Positions 43,876 through 53,971 of a DNA stretch of 64,000 bases are shown in pieces. The stretch is from XN24 sp047921455 (GTDB lineage: Bacteria > Pseudomonadota > Gammaproteobacteria > Steroidobacterales > XN24). Each line of letters starts with the position of its first letter. Position 1 is the first letter of the stretch. Where the stretch lies: assembly GCA_047921455.1 (NCBI GenBank), contig JBLRWC010000012.1:1-64000 (forward strand), in the 5' to 3' direction. The translations under genes were made by a program, and so were the position numbers. The notes beneath the pieces are model-generated. The model was given only the letters and a program-made list of their open reading frames with translations, ran no database searches and had not been told where the DNA came from.

Positions 43876-44964
43876 TCAGGCAATCGCCTGGTTCGCCGAT
43901 TCATTTACCAGGGCCGTCGCAATCGCGCCGGCCATCTCGCTCGTGGTCGCGGGTCGCACGTTGCGGCCAACGATATCCGTCGTGCCGATCCCGCGAGACA
44001 CGATCTCCCAGGTCGCGCGTTCAACCGCCTCCGCCTCGGCTGCCAGGCCCAGCGAATGGCGCAGCAGCATCGCCGCGCTCAGGATCGCCCCGCAGGGATT
44101 CGCAATGCCGCGGCCGGCGATGTCAGGCGCGGAACCGTGGATTGGCTCATACAGCCCGGGGGGTCCATCGGCCAGCGAGGCCGAGGGCAGCATGCCGATG
44201 GAACCCGTGATCACCGAGGCCTCGTCGGTAAGAATGTCGCCGAACATGTTTTCAGTGACGACCACGTCGAAACGCCCCGGTGCCTGGATCAGTTGCATCG
44301 CCACCGCGTCGACCAGCGCATGCTCCAGGCGCACATCCGGAAATTCATCGCGCGCGATACGCGTCGCCGTTTCGCGCCACAACCGCGAGGTCTCGAGCAC
44401 ATTGGCCTTGTCCACCGACGTCACCAGGCCGCGCCGCTGCCGCGCCTGCCGGCAGGCGAGACGCACCACCCGCTCTATTTCCGCACCGCTGTAGCTGCAG
44501 AGATCGCTGGCCGTATCCGCCGTGCGCTGCTTGTCGCCGAAATAGATCCCGCCAGTCAGTTCGCGTACGAACAGGATATCCACGCCCTTGAGCAGGTGCT
44601 CCTTCAGCGGCGAAGCCGCGTACAAAGCCGGGTGTGTTGCGATGGGCCGCAGGTTTGCAAATACGCCCATCGCCCGGCGCAGCTCCAGCAGCCCCTGCTC
44701 CGGTCGCACCGGCGCCGCCGGATCGGACCATTGCGGTCCACCCACCGCGCCGAGCAGCACGCCGTCGGCCGCGCGACATGCGGCAAGGCTCTCAGCGGGC
44801 AGCGGCGTGCCGGTCGCGTCGATGGCGCAGCCGCCGATGGCGGCCTCGCGAAACTCAAAGCGATGACCGAAAGTACGCGCAACCGCTTCGAGCACGGTGC
44901 GCGCGCCGGCCGTGACCTCGGGACCGATCCCGTCGCCGGGCAGCAGTGTGATCAGGCTGCGCAT
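43876..44964 (-). CDS. leuB: 3-isopropylmalate dehydrogenase
   Basis: Last gene of the ilv-leu operon. Oxidises and decarboxylates 3-isopropylmalate in leucine synthesis. It has 362 residues from ATG 44964 (GAGGAG upstream), overlapping leuD by 13 bases. Motifs are LLPGDGIGPEVTAGA, LLGAVGGPQW, substrate-binding RTRTDWR-like region read as FVRELTGGIYFGDK, and ENMFGDILTDEASVITGSIG with metal-binding Asp. Length and order with leuC and leuD are standard. Confidence 0.95.
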   Translation of the reverse strand: MRSLITLLPGDGIGPEVTAGARTVLEAVARTFGHRFEFREAAIGGCAIDATGTPLPAESLAACRAADGVLLGAVGGPQWSDPAAPVRPEQGLLELRRAMGVFANLRPIATHPALYAASPLKEHLLKGVDILFVRELTGGIYFGDKQRTADTASDLCSYSGAEIERVVRLACRQARQRRGLVTSVDKANVLETSRLWRETATRIARDEFPDVRLEHALVDAVAMQLIQAPGRFDVVVTENMFGDILTDEASVITGSIGMLPSASLADGPPGLYEPIHGSAPDIAGRGIANPCGAILSAAMLLRHSLGLAAEAEAVERATWEIVSRGIGTTDIVGRNVRPATTSEMAGAIATALVNESANQAIA

Positions 44965-45539
44965 GCGCGGGTCTCCTCGTAGCGCCGAATGGCGTCCTCC
45001 TGGTTCAACAGCCAGCCCAGCGGGTCCACGCCATGCAACAGGCAATGCCGCCCGAACGCTTCCACCGCAAAGGTCGCGGTCCGGCCATCCGGCAGATGGA
45101 CCTCGCAGCTACGCAAGTCGATGGTCAGTTCCACGCCGGGGTTCGCTATCAGCCAGGCGTGGTTCTCAGTATCGATCACCAGCGGCAACAGGCCGTTGCG
45201 CAAGGCATTGCTCCGGAAGATGTCCGCAATCTCGGTGCTGATGACCGCGCGGAAGCCATAGTCGAGCAACGCCCAGGGCGCATGCTCACGCGAGGATCCG
45301 CAGCCGAAATTGTGCCCCGCGACGAGAATCTGCGCGCCCGCCGCCTCCGGCCGGTTCAAAACGAAATCCTGGCGTGGCTCGTTACGGGCGTCGCGGCGCC
45401 AATCGGCGAACAGGTGCCTGCCAAGGCCGCTGCGTTGCGTGGTCGTGAGAAACCGGGCCGGAATGATCTGGTCGGTATCCACGTTGTCTACCGGCAACAC
45501 CGCCGTGCGGGAGTGCAATACGGAAACTGGCTCAATCAT
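44952..45539 (-). CDS. leuD: 3-isopropylmalate dehydratase small subunit
   Basis: Swivel-domain subunit that pairs with LeuC to isomerise isopropylmalate. It has 195 residues from ATG 45539, which overlaps the leuC stop (ATGA). Motifs are VDTDQIIPARFL, VAGHNFGCGSSREHAPWAL and ADIFRSNALRNGLLP, all typical. A much longer open frame upstream on this strand is only a shadow of leuC and ilvE. Confidence 0.95.
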   Translation of the reverse strand: MIEPVSVLHSRTAVLPVDNVDTDQIIPARFLTTTQRSGLGRHLFADWRRDARNEPRQDFVLNRPEAAGAQILVAGHNFGCGSSREHAPWALLDYGFRAVISTEIADIFRSNALRNGLLPLVIDTENHAWLIANPGVELTIDLRSCEVHLPDGRTATFAVEAFGRHCLLHGVDPLGWLLNQEDAIRRYEETRACAA

Positions 45540-46978
45540 GCGATGCGCCTCTCGGCTTCGAGCAACGGCCGCGGGTCGGCCACCGCGCCAGCAATCGCCG
45601 CGGCCGCCGCCGTTGCCGGGCTGGCGAGGAACGTGCGTGCTCCTTGCCCCTGGCGGCCCTCGAAATTTCGGTTGCTGGTACTGATCACATACTGGCCCGC
45701 GGCAGCACGGTCGCCGTTCATAGCAATGCACAACGAGCAACCCGACTGGTGCCATTCCGCACCCGCCTCGATGAACACCCGATGAAGCTCTTCCGCCTCG
45801 GCCTGCGCACGCGTCTGCTGGCTTCCTGGCACCACCAGCATGCGCACGCCCTGCGCCACGCGCCGGCCCCGCAGCAGCGCTGCGGCTTCGCGCAGGTCGC
45901 TGAGCCGCGAGTTGGTGCAGCTGCCGATAAAGACCACCTGGACCGGTTGGCCCGCGATGGCCGCACCCGGCTGCAGGCCCATGTAATCCAGTGCCTTGCG
46001 ATAGCCCGCGCCGGTCGGCTGGGGAATGTGGCCAGTCACAGGGATCACCATGCCGGGATCGGTGCCCCAGGTGACCTGCGGCTCGAGTTGCGAGACGTCC
46101 ACGGTCACACTGCGGTCGTATTCGGCGCCAGGGTCCGACGCCAGGGAGCGCCACTCGGCCACCGCGCGGTCCCAGGCGGGGCCGGAAGGCGCCATCGGCC
46201 GGCCGAAAAGATATTCGAAGGTGACGTCGTCGGGCGCGACCATGCCGGCGCGTGCACCGGCCTCGATCGCCATGTTGCACAAGGTCATCCGTTCGTCCAT
46301 GGACATCGCCGCTACCGCGGCGCCGCAGAACTCGATGACATGCCCGGTCCCGCCACCGACGCCGATTTGCCCGATGACGGCGAGAATGACGTCCTTCGCT
46401 CCCACACCCTGCCCCAAGCGCCCGGCAATTTCCACGCGCAGCGTTTTCGGCCGGCGCTGCAACAGGCATTGGGTGGCCAGGACGTGACCGACTTCGGTGG
46501 TGCCGATGCCGAATGCGAGTGCGCCGAAAGCACCATGGGTCGTAGTATGGCTGTCGCCGCACACAATGGTCATGCCGGGCCGAGTCGCTCCTTGCTCGGG
46601 GCCGATCACGTGCACAATGCCACGACGCGAACTGTTGATGCCGAACAACCGCACGCCGGCCCGGCCGCAATTGTCGCCCAGCCTGCGCACCTGGTGGCGC
46701 GCCGCATGATCCATGTCGACCAGGCCTGCCGCCCATGCCGCGGCGTCGGTCGGCACCGAGTGATCGACGGTGGCGAGCGTACATTCCGGCCGGCGCACCT
46801 GCAGGCCGCGTTCCCGCAGCACGGCAAAGGCCTGTGGCGAAGTGACTTCGTGCAACAGGTGCAGGTCGATATACAGCACTGCCGGCGTCTCGTCCGTCTC
46901 GGGCACAACGACATGCCGGTCCCAGACTTTCTGGAACAGCGTGCGCGGCCCGTGGTGCTGTGGCGCCGCGTCGCTCAT
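45536..46978 (-). CDS. leuC: 3-isopropylmalate dehydratase large subunit
   Basis: Aconitase-family [4Fe-4S] subunit of 480 residues. Cluster Cys are in FIGSCTNSRLSDLR and GCSLCIAMN; the active-site motifs CGDSHTTTHGAFGALAFGIG and STSNRNFEGRQG are intact. The ATG at 46978 overlaps the ilvE stop (ATGA). With leuD it makes the complete isomerase. Confidence 0.96.
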   Translation of the reverse strand: MSDAAPQHHGPRTLFQKVWDRHVVVPETDETPAVLYIDLHLLHEVTSPQAFAVLRERGLQVRRPECTLATVDHSVPTDAAAWAAGLVDMDHAARHQVRRLGDNCGRAGVRLFGINSSRRGIVHVIGPEQGATRPGMTIVCGDSHTTTHGAFGALAFGIGTTEVGHVLATQCLLQRRPKTLRVEIAGRLGQGVGAKDVILAVIGQIGVGGGTGHVIEFCGAAVAAMSMDERMTLCNMAIEAGARAGMVAPDDVTFEYLFGRPMAPSGPAWDRAVAEWRSLASDPGAEYDRSVTVDVSQLEPQVTWGTDPGMVIPVTGHIPQPTGAGYRKALDYMGLQPGAAIAGQPVQVVFIGSCTNSRLSDLREAAALLRGRRVAQGVRMLVVPGSQQTRAQAEAEELHRVFIEAGAEWHQSGCSLCIAMNGDRAAAGQYVISTSNRNFEGRQGQGARTFLASPATAAAAAIAGAVADPRPLLEAERRIA

Positions 46979-47940
46979 ACCGCCACCGAGGCCGGCGCCG
47001 CGGCAACCGGCATCTCCAGCGGCTGCAGCCAGCCCCACTGGTCGCGCGTCTGGCCATTGAACAGGCCAAAGAAGCGCGCCTGGATGACTTCGGTAATCGG
47101 ACCGCGCACGCCGGCGCCCACCTGGATCTGGTCCACGGAACGCACCGGCGTGACCTCCGCCGCCGTGCCGGAGAAAAATATTTCGTCCGCAAAGTACAGC
47201 ATCTCGCGCGGCATGGTCTGCTCATGCACTTCGTAGCCGGCATCGCGCGCCAGCGTGATCACGGTATCACGCGTAATGCCGGCCAGGATCGAACAGGCTG
47301 CCGGCGGCGTGTAGATCTTGCCGTCCTTGACGATAAAAATATTCTCGCCGGCGCCCTCGCCCACCATGCCGTCTGTCGTCAGGCCGATCCCCTCGGCGTA
47401 ACCGTGTCGCTTGGCCTCCATGCTGATGAGCTGGCTGGAGAGGTACCCGCCAGCGGCCTTGGCGCCCGACGGAATCGTATTCGGCGCCACGCGCTGCCAG
47501 GAGGACACGCATACGTCGACGCCGTTCTTGAGTCCCTCCGCACCCAGGTAAGCACCCCACTCGATGGCCGCGATCGCGACCTCGACGGGGGAGTCGGCCG
47601 GCGCGGTCAGACCGAGGCCGGCAAAACCGCGAAACACCACGGGCCGGACATACGCGCCGCCATCCAGGTCGTTCGCCAGCACTGCCTGGTTACAGGCCGC
47701 CTCGATTTCTTCCTGGCTGAACGGAATTGCGATGCGGTACAGCTTGGCGGAATTGAACAGCCGGGTGATGTGTTCACGGAGCCGGAACGAGCGTGATCCC
47801 TCGGGCGTCTGGTACACGCGCACGCCCTCGAATACCGACGAGCCGTAGTGCAGTGCGTGTGACAGGACATGCACCGTCGCGTGTTCGCCGGGCACGAGCC
47901 TGCCGTTCTGCCAAATGTAGCGGGGAAACTTGGACGCCAC
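46975..47940 (-). CDS. ilvE: Branched-chain amino-acid aminotransferase
   Basis: Class IV PLP aminotransferase, 321 residues, making leucine, isoleucine and valine from their oxoacids. Motifs include HALHYGSSVFEGVRVY, the catalytic Lys in GAKAAGGYLSSQL, EGAGENIFIVKDG and YFADEIFFSGTAAEVTPV. It sits inside the ilv-leu operon between leuA and leuC; 38 bases separate it from leuA. Confidence 0.95.
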   Translation of the reverse strand: MASKFPRYIWQNGRLVPGEHATVHVLSHALHYGSSVFEGVRVYQTPEGSRSFRLREHITRLFNSAKLYRIAIPFSQEEIEAACNQAVLANDLDGGAYVRPVVFRGFAGLGLTAPADSPVEVAIAAIEWGAYLGAEGLKNGVDVCVSSWQRVAPNTIPSGAKAAGGYLSSQLISMEAKRHGYAEGIGLTTDGMVGEGAGENIFIVKDGKIYTPPAACSILAGITRDTVITLARDAGYEVHEQTMPREMLYFADEIFFSGTAAEVTPVRSVDQIQVGAGVRGPITEVIQARFFGLFNGQTRDQWGWLQPLEMPVAAAPASVAV

Positions 47941-47978
47941 TTGAATACTCCGTTGCCTGGATCTGGATGAATGTCGTG

Positions 47979-49517
47979 TCAGGCAGCCGCATCCGCGCCC
48001 TGGCGGGCGCAGATCCGGTTGATGACCTGTAAAAATGCCAGCGCACTGGCCTGGATGATATCGGTGTCGAAGCCCTTCCCCTGCCAGCTGCGCCCGCCGT
48101 AAGCAACGCTTACGACGGCTTCGCCCTGGGCGTCCTCACCGATGGTGACATTGCGGATATCGAAACTTTTCAGCTCCACCGCAATCCCCGTGGCCCGCTC
48201 GATGGCGCGGAATGCGGCCTCGACCGGCCCGTCGCCGTCGGCCGATTCGGTACATAGCTGGCCGTCCGCATGCGCCAGTTCGACTTCCGCCGATGCACGC
48301 GGTCCTTCGCCAGACCGGATTCGCAACGCCGCCAGCCGCCACGGCCCGGCGCCCGCCGCATCGGAACGCAACACCAGCGCCTCGATGTCGGCGTCGAAAA
48401 TCTCCTTCTTGCGGTCCGCCAGTGTCTTGAAGGCGATAAAGGCGCGATCGAGTTCAGTCTCGTCGAGCGCCAGGCCCAGCGCTTCGACGCGGCTGCGAAA
48501 GGCGTGCCGGCCGCTGTGCTTGCCCAGCACCAGGCGGCTGCCGCCGAGCCCGACGTCCTCGGGACGCATGATTTCGTAGGTTTCCTGGTTGCGCAGCATG
48601 CCGTGCTGGTGAATGCCGGCCTCGTGGGCAAAGGCATTCTCACCCACCACGGCCTTGTTGCGCGGCACGGCCACGCCGGTGACGGCGGCCACTAGCCGAC
48701 TGGTCGGCGCCAGGCGCCGCGTATCCACGCCGGTTTGCACGCCCAGGCGTTCCGCGCGCGTGCGCACGGCCATGACCACTTCTTCGAGGGCGCAATTGCC
48801 GGCCCGCTCGCCGATCCCGTTGATGGTGCATTCCACCTGTCGCGCCCCGGCCTGCACCGCGGCCAGGCTGTTGGCCACCGCCATGCCGAGATCGTCGTGA
48901 CAATGCACGCTGATGACAGCCTGGTCGATGTTCGGCACATGCGCGCGCAAGTAGGTGATGCGCTCGGCGAATTCTTCCGGCAACGCATAACCGACCGTAT
49001 CGGGAATATTCACGGTGGTCGCGCCGGCCTCGATGACCGCCGTGATGACCTCGGCGAGGTACTCCGGCTCGGTGCGAGCCGCATCCTCGGCGGAGAACTC
49101 GACATCGTCGCACAAGGCGCGCGCCACGCGCACGCCTTCGACCGCGCGCCGCAGCACATCCTCGCGGCTCAGGCCAAGCTTGAACTCTCGATGGATCGGG
49201 CTGGTCGCAATGAACACGTGCAACCGCGCCCGCTCGGCCTCTCGCAAAGCCTGCCATGCGCGCTCGATATCATTGCCGCCACAGCGCGCCAGGCCACAGA
49301 TGATCGGCCCCTGGATTTCGCGTGCAATCAGGCGCACCGAAGCGAAGTCGCCGTCGGACGCGGCCGGGAATCCCGCCTCGATGACGTCCACACCAAGTTC
49401 CGCCAGCGCCCGCGCCACGCGCAACTTCTCGCGATCCGTCATGCTGCAGCCAGGCGCCTGCTCGCCGTCGCGCAGCGTGGTGTCGAAGACTATGAGCCGC
49501 CCGATGTCAGTATCCAT
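47979..49517 (-). CDS. leuA: 2-isopropylmalate synthase
   Basis: Commits 2-oxoisovalerate and acetyl-CoA to leucine synthesis. It has 512 residues from ATG 49517, overlapping ilvA by 11 bases. Catalytic motifs are FDTTLRDGEQAPG, HCHDDLGMAVANSLAA and NGIGERAGNCALEEV; metal His are in AHEAGIHQHGML. The C-terminal regulatory domain (residues about 395-505, ending WQGKGFDTDIIQASALAFLQ) is present, so leucine feedback is likely. Confidence 0.96.
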   Translation of the reverse strand: MDTDIGRLIVFDTTLRDGEQAPGCSMTDREKLRVARALAELGVDVIEAGFPAASDGDFASVRLIAREIQGPIICGLARCGGNDIERAWQALREAERARLHVFIATSPIHREFKLGLSREDVLRRAVEGVRVARALCDDVEFSAEDAARTEPEYLAEVITAVIEAGATTVNIPDTVGYALPEEFAERITYLRAHVPNIDQAVISVHCHDDLGMAVANSLAAVQAGARQVECTINGIGERAGNCALEEVVMAVRTRAERLGVQTGVDTRRLAPTSRLVAAVTGVAVPRNKAVVGENAFAHEAGIHQHGMLRNQETYEIMRPEDVGLGGSRLVLGKHSGRHAFRSRVEALGLALDETELDRAFIAFKTLADRKKEIFDADIEALVLRSDAAGAGPWRLAALRIRSGEGPRASAEVELAHADGQLCTESADGDGPVEAAFRAIERATGIAVELKSFDIRNVTIGEDAQGEAVVSVAYGGRSWQGKGFDTDIIQASALAFLQVINRICARQGADAAA

Positions 49518-50631
49518 AGGACAGCTCGCCGATCGGGAAATACGGCATCGCCCGCGGTTCGTGCCGGGGGCGCTCGTCCGCCAGCGCACCCATCAACGTG
49601 GCCGCATTGATATTGCCGCCGGTCAGCACCACGCCGACCCGCTGTCCGGCAAACGACTCGCCATGCCGTATGGCGGCCGCGAGGGCCGCGGCCGCGGCGC
49701 CTTCCGCCATCTGGTGCAGGGTCTGCGCATAAGCGCGAATGCCGTCCTGGATCTCGCGCTCCGAGACCAGCACCATGCCGTCGAGCAACGGCCGCATGAT
49801 GCCGAGCGTCACGGCCACAGGGACCCGCACGGCCAGGCCGTCCGCCAGCGTCTCGGTCGCCGCGAACGGCAGGTATTCCCCGGTGTGCCAGGCGTGGTGC
49901 ATGGCGGGCGCGTTTTCCGCGCAAACCCCGAACACGCGCGTCGCCGGACTGAGGGCCTTGATGGCGACGGCCATGCCGGCGGCCAGGCTGCCAGCGCCGA
50001 CCGGGATAAATACTGCATCGAGGCGATCCTCCGCCTGCGCCAGCATTTCCAGCGCGACCGTACCCGCGCCGGCGACCAGGTCGAGGTCGCGCCCCTGGTG
50101 GACCAGGCGGGCGCCGGTCTGCGCCGCATGCTCCTCGGCGGCCAGCATCGCGGCGTCGAAATCATGGCCCACCTCGATCACGCGCGCGCCCAGCGCCGCC
50201 ATGGCGGCGTTGTGATCGGGATTGTTGGCGCGCGGCACAAAGACCGTGCAACAGGCGCCGTGCAGGCGCGCCGCCTGCGCGATCGACTGGCCGTGGTTGC
50301 CCCGCGTTGCGGTGACCAGGCCACGCGCCCGCTCGGCAGCAGGCATCTTCGCCAGCAGGTTCAACGCGCCGCGAATCTTGAAGGAGCCGATCTGCTGAGT
50401 ATTTTCCAGCTTGACGAACAACTCGCACCCGGCACGCTGGTCAAGCAGCGGATGCGTCACCAGCGGCGTGGGAACCAGGTGCTCGCGCACGACGTCCATG
50501 GCCTGGCGAATATCGGCTGGCGTCACGACCGGGTCGCCGCCCTCTGCCTGGCCGGGCACCGCTGACAGTAGCGGCTCGTGCGTCGCGACATCCGCGAAAC
50601 GATCGAAAGCCAGGGAGCTGTTGGTCAACAT
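49507..50631 (-). CDS. ilvA: Threonine dehydratase, short form without regulatory domain
   Basis: PLP enzyme giving 2-oxobutyrate for isoleucine synthesis. It has 374 residues; the PLP Lys lies in QQIGSFKIRGALN, with TRGNHGQSIAQAAR and a Gly-rich phosphate loop (PVGAGSLAAGMA). The C-terminal ACT-like domains of biosynthetic IlvA (about 514 residues in E. coli) are missing, so it resembles catabolic TdcB in size. Its operon position argues for a biosynthetic role, probably without allosteric isoleucine inhibition. Overlaps ilvN by seven bases. Confidence 0.88.
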   Translation of the reverse strand: MLTNSSLAFDRFADVATHEPLLSAVPGQAEGGDPVVTPADIRQAMDVVREHLVPTPLVTHPLLDQRAGCELFVKLENTQQIGSFKIRGALNLLAKMPAAERARGLVTATRGNHGQSIAQAARLHGACCTVFVPRANNPDHNAAMAALGARVIEVGHDFDAAMLAAEEHAAQTGARLVHQGRDLDLVAGAGTVALEMLAQAEDRLDAVFIPVGAGSLAAGMAVAIKALSPATRVFGVCAENAPAMHHAWHTGEYLPFAATETLADGLAVRVPVAVTLGIMRPLLDGMVLVSEREIQDGIRAYAQTLHQMAEGAAAAALAAAIRHGESFAGQRVGVVLTGGNINAATLMGALADERPRHEPRAMPYFPIGELSYGY

Positions 50632-50896
50632 GCCACGCTCTCCTTCAGTACCACTGTCTCCTCGACGGTGGTCAGGCAGGCGACGCTACGCACGTCGTAG
50701 AGCTTGCCGATTTGCCTCGCCAGGGTATCCACCGAGCGGCCCGCCGAGTGCACGTGGACCGTGATTTCCACCTGTTGCGCGGCGTCGTCCGTATGCGCGT
50801 TCATCGCGGTCACCGAGAAGCCGCGGCGCTCGATGAGCCCCAGCAGCCGAATGATCGCCCCTTCGACTTTCTGAATGTTCATTCGCAGCGTGTGGT

Positions 50897-50900
<4 letters not shown>
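50625..50900 (-). CDS. ilvN: Acetolactate synthase small regulatory subunit
   Basis: A 91-residue ACT-domain subunit (KVEGAIIRLLGLIERRGFSV is the typical first strand-helix). Short like E. coli IlvM, with no C-terminal extension as in IlvH. It should bind and activate the catalytic subunit and may confer valine sensitivity. The ATG overlaps the ilvB stop (ATGA). It could equally be named ilvM. Confidence 0.9.
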
Positions 50901-52548
<1,648 letters not shown>

Positions 52549-52552
<4 letters not shown>

Positions 52553-53553
52553 GCGGCCGCCTGCTTGTCTGACTTCAGCCAGGACATGCGGGCGCGCAGC
52601 TCTCGGCCGACCTTCTCCACCGGGTGGTTCAGGTCCGCGTTCAGCAGCGCCTTGTAATTCGGCAGGCCGGCCTCGTGCTCGGCCTGCCACTCGCGTGCAA
52701 AGGTGCCGTCGCGAATCTCGCCCAGCACTTCGCGCATGCGCTCACGAGTGTGCTCGTCGATGATGCGCGGGCCGCGGCTGAGGTCGCCGTACTTGGCCGT
52801 ATCGCTCACGAACTCATGCATCTTCGCCATCCCGCCCTCGTGCAACAGGTCGACGATCAACTTGAGCTCGTGCATGCACTCGAAATACGCCACCTCGGGC
52901 TGGTAGCCGGCTTCCACCAGTGTTTCGAAGCCCTGCACCACCAGTTCCGTCACGCCGCCGCACAGCACGGCCTGTTCACCAAACAGGTCGGTCTCCGTCT
53001 CCTCGGCAAAGGTGGTTTCCAGTACCCCGCCCCGGGTGCCGCCGATGCCATGCGCATAGGCCAGTGCGTGCGCCTTGGCGCGGCCGGTGGCGTCCTGCGC
53101 GACTGCCATCAGGCAGGGCACGCCGCGACCCTCTTCAAACTGCCGGCGCACCAGCGCCCCGGGACCTTTCGGCGCCACCAGGATCACGTCGATGTTCGCC
53201 GGCGCCTTGATCGAGCCGTAGTGGATGTTGAAGCCGTGTGCGAACAGTGCCGCCGCGCCGGGCTTGATGTTGGCTTCGATTGCGCGCCACACGGCCGGCG
53301 CCGCCATGTCGGGCACGAGCACCGCAACGATGTCCGCGCCATCGGCGGCCTCTGCGGGTGCGGCGACTTGCATGCCGTCCGCTTCAGCCCGCTGCCAGCT
53401 CGGACCGTTCGGCCGCAATCCGACGGTCACGTCGAAGCCGCTGTCCCGCAGATTCAACGCGTGGGCGCGGCCCTGGCTGCCATAGCCGATGACGGCGATG
53501 CGGCGCACGCCCGCGTGACCCGGCTCGACATCCGATTCGACGTAAATTTTCAT
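52549..53553 (-). CDS. ilvC: Ketol-acid reductoisomerase, class I
   Basis: NADPH-dependent isomeroreductase, 334 residues, short class I form. The dinucleotide motif is VIGYGSQGRAHALNLRDSG; metal ligands include Asp and Glu in the conserved TDLFGEQAVLCGG and Glu in YFECMHELKLIVDL. I chose ATG 53553 with AAGG at eight bases rather than the in-frame GTG two codons upstream. First structural gene after the attenuator. Confidence 0.95.
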
Positions 53554-53579
53554 GCTCACTACCTTTTTTCTCTGGACTT

Positions 53580-53616
53580 AAAAGCGAAAACCCCGCAGCC
53601 GTTTCCGGTTGCGGGG
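53580..53616 (-). terminator. Attenuator terminator before ilvC
   Basis: On the minus strand CCCCGCAACCG pairs with CGGCTGCGGGG (one mismatch) around a GAAA tetraloop, followed by TTTTCGCTTTT. It lies 38 bases after the leader peptide stop and 27 bases before ilvC, the position expected of a transcription attenuator. Confidence 0.85.
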
Positions 53617-53653
53617 TCTTCTGGTTTAGTTATCTTGCTGCTGCTTAGCCTAC

Positions 53654-53809
53654 CTACACCATGACCCCGCTCTTCCCAAGTACGAGTACGAGAATAATGA
53701 GGCCAAGAAGCATGTTGATCGCGTTAATGGGCACGCGGCGCGGCTCGCGGGCCGCGGCGATCAGCCGCTGCCTTTGTGGTGCCCTGCGATGTGACTTGCG
53801 ATGGATCAT
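53654..53809 (-). CDS. ilv operon leader peptide
   Basis: A 51-residue ORF whose last third is packed with branched-chain residues: INAINMLLGLIILVLVLG has 12 Ile, Leu or Val in 18. This is the usual design of ilv leader peptides, in which slow translation on scarce Ile-, Leu- or Val-tRNA favours an antiterminator. It stops 38 bases before a good terminator. It is longer than the 32-residue E. coli leader and starts with a basic region. A shorter start at the Met before LLGLII is possible; neither has a strong ribosome site. Confidence 0.75.
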   Translation of the reverse strand: MIHRKSHRRAPQRQRLIAAAREPRRVPINAINMLLGLIILVLVLGKSGVMV

Positions 53810-53851
53810 TGTTTCGGTGAGGCTTGTTGCGCTGCAATCAGGTTGGACGGA

Positions 53852-53882
53852 TTCTATGCATGACTGTTTCCGGCCTGTCAAC
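53852..53882 (-). promoter_or_regulatory. Likely sigma-70 promoter of the ilv-leu operon
   Basis: On the minus strand TTGACA (53882-53877) is followed after 19 bases by TAGAAT (53857-53852). CATAGA at 17 bases is the alternative -10. Transcription would start about 36 bases before the leader peptide ATG. Confidence 0.6.
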
Positions 53883-53971
53883 ACTTTTTTTCGGTGACTC
53901 CGTATTGACCGGTTCATTTTCCGGCATGATGGCGTTTGTTACACATTATATTGTCAAGGGTGGTTTTTGAG

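Noticed and set aside
44952..47243. A 763-residue minus-strand open frame
   Set aside because: Only its last 195 residues (leuD) are real; the rest is a low-complexity, Arg-rich shadow of leuC and ilvE in another frame.
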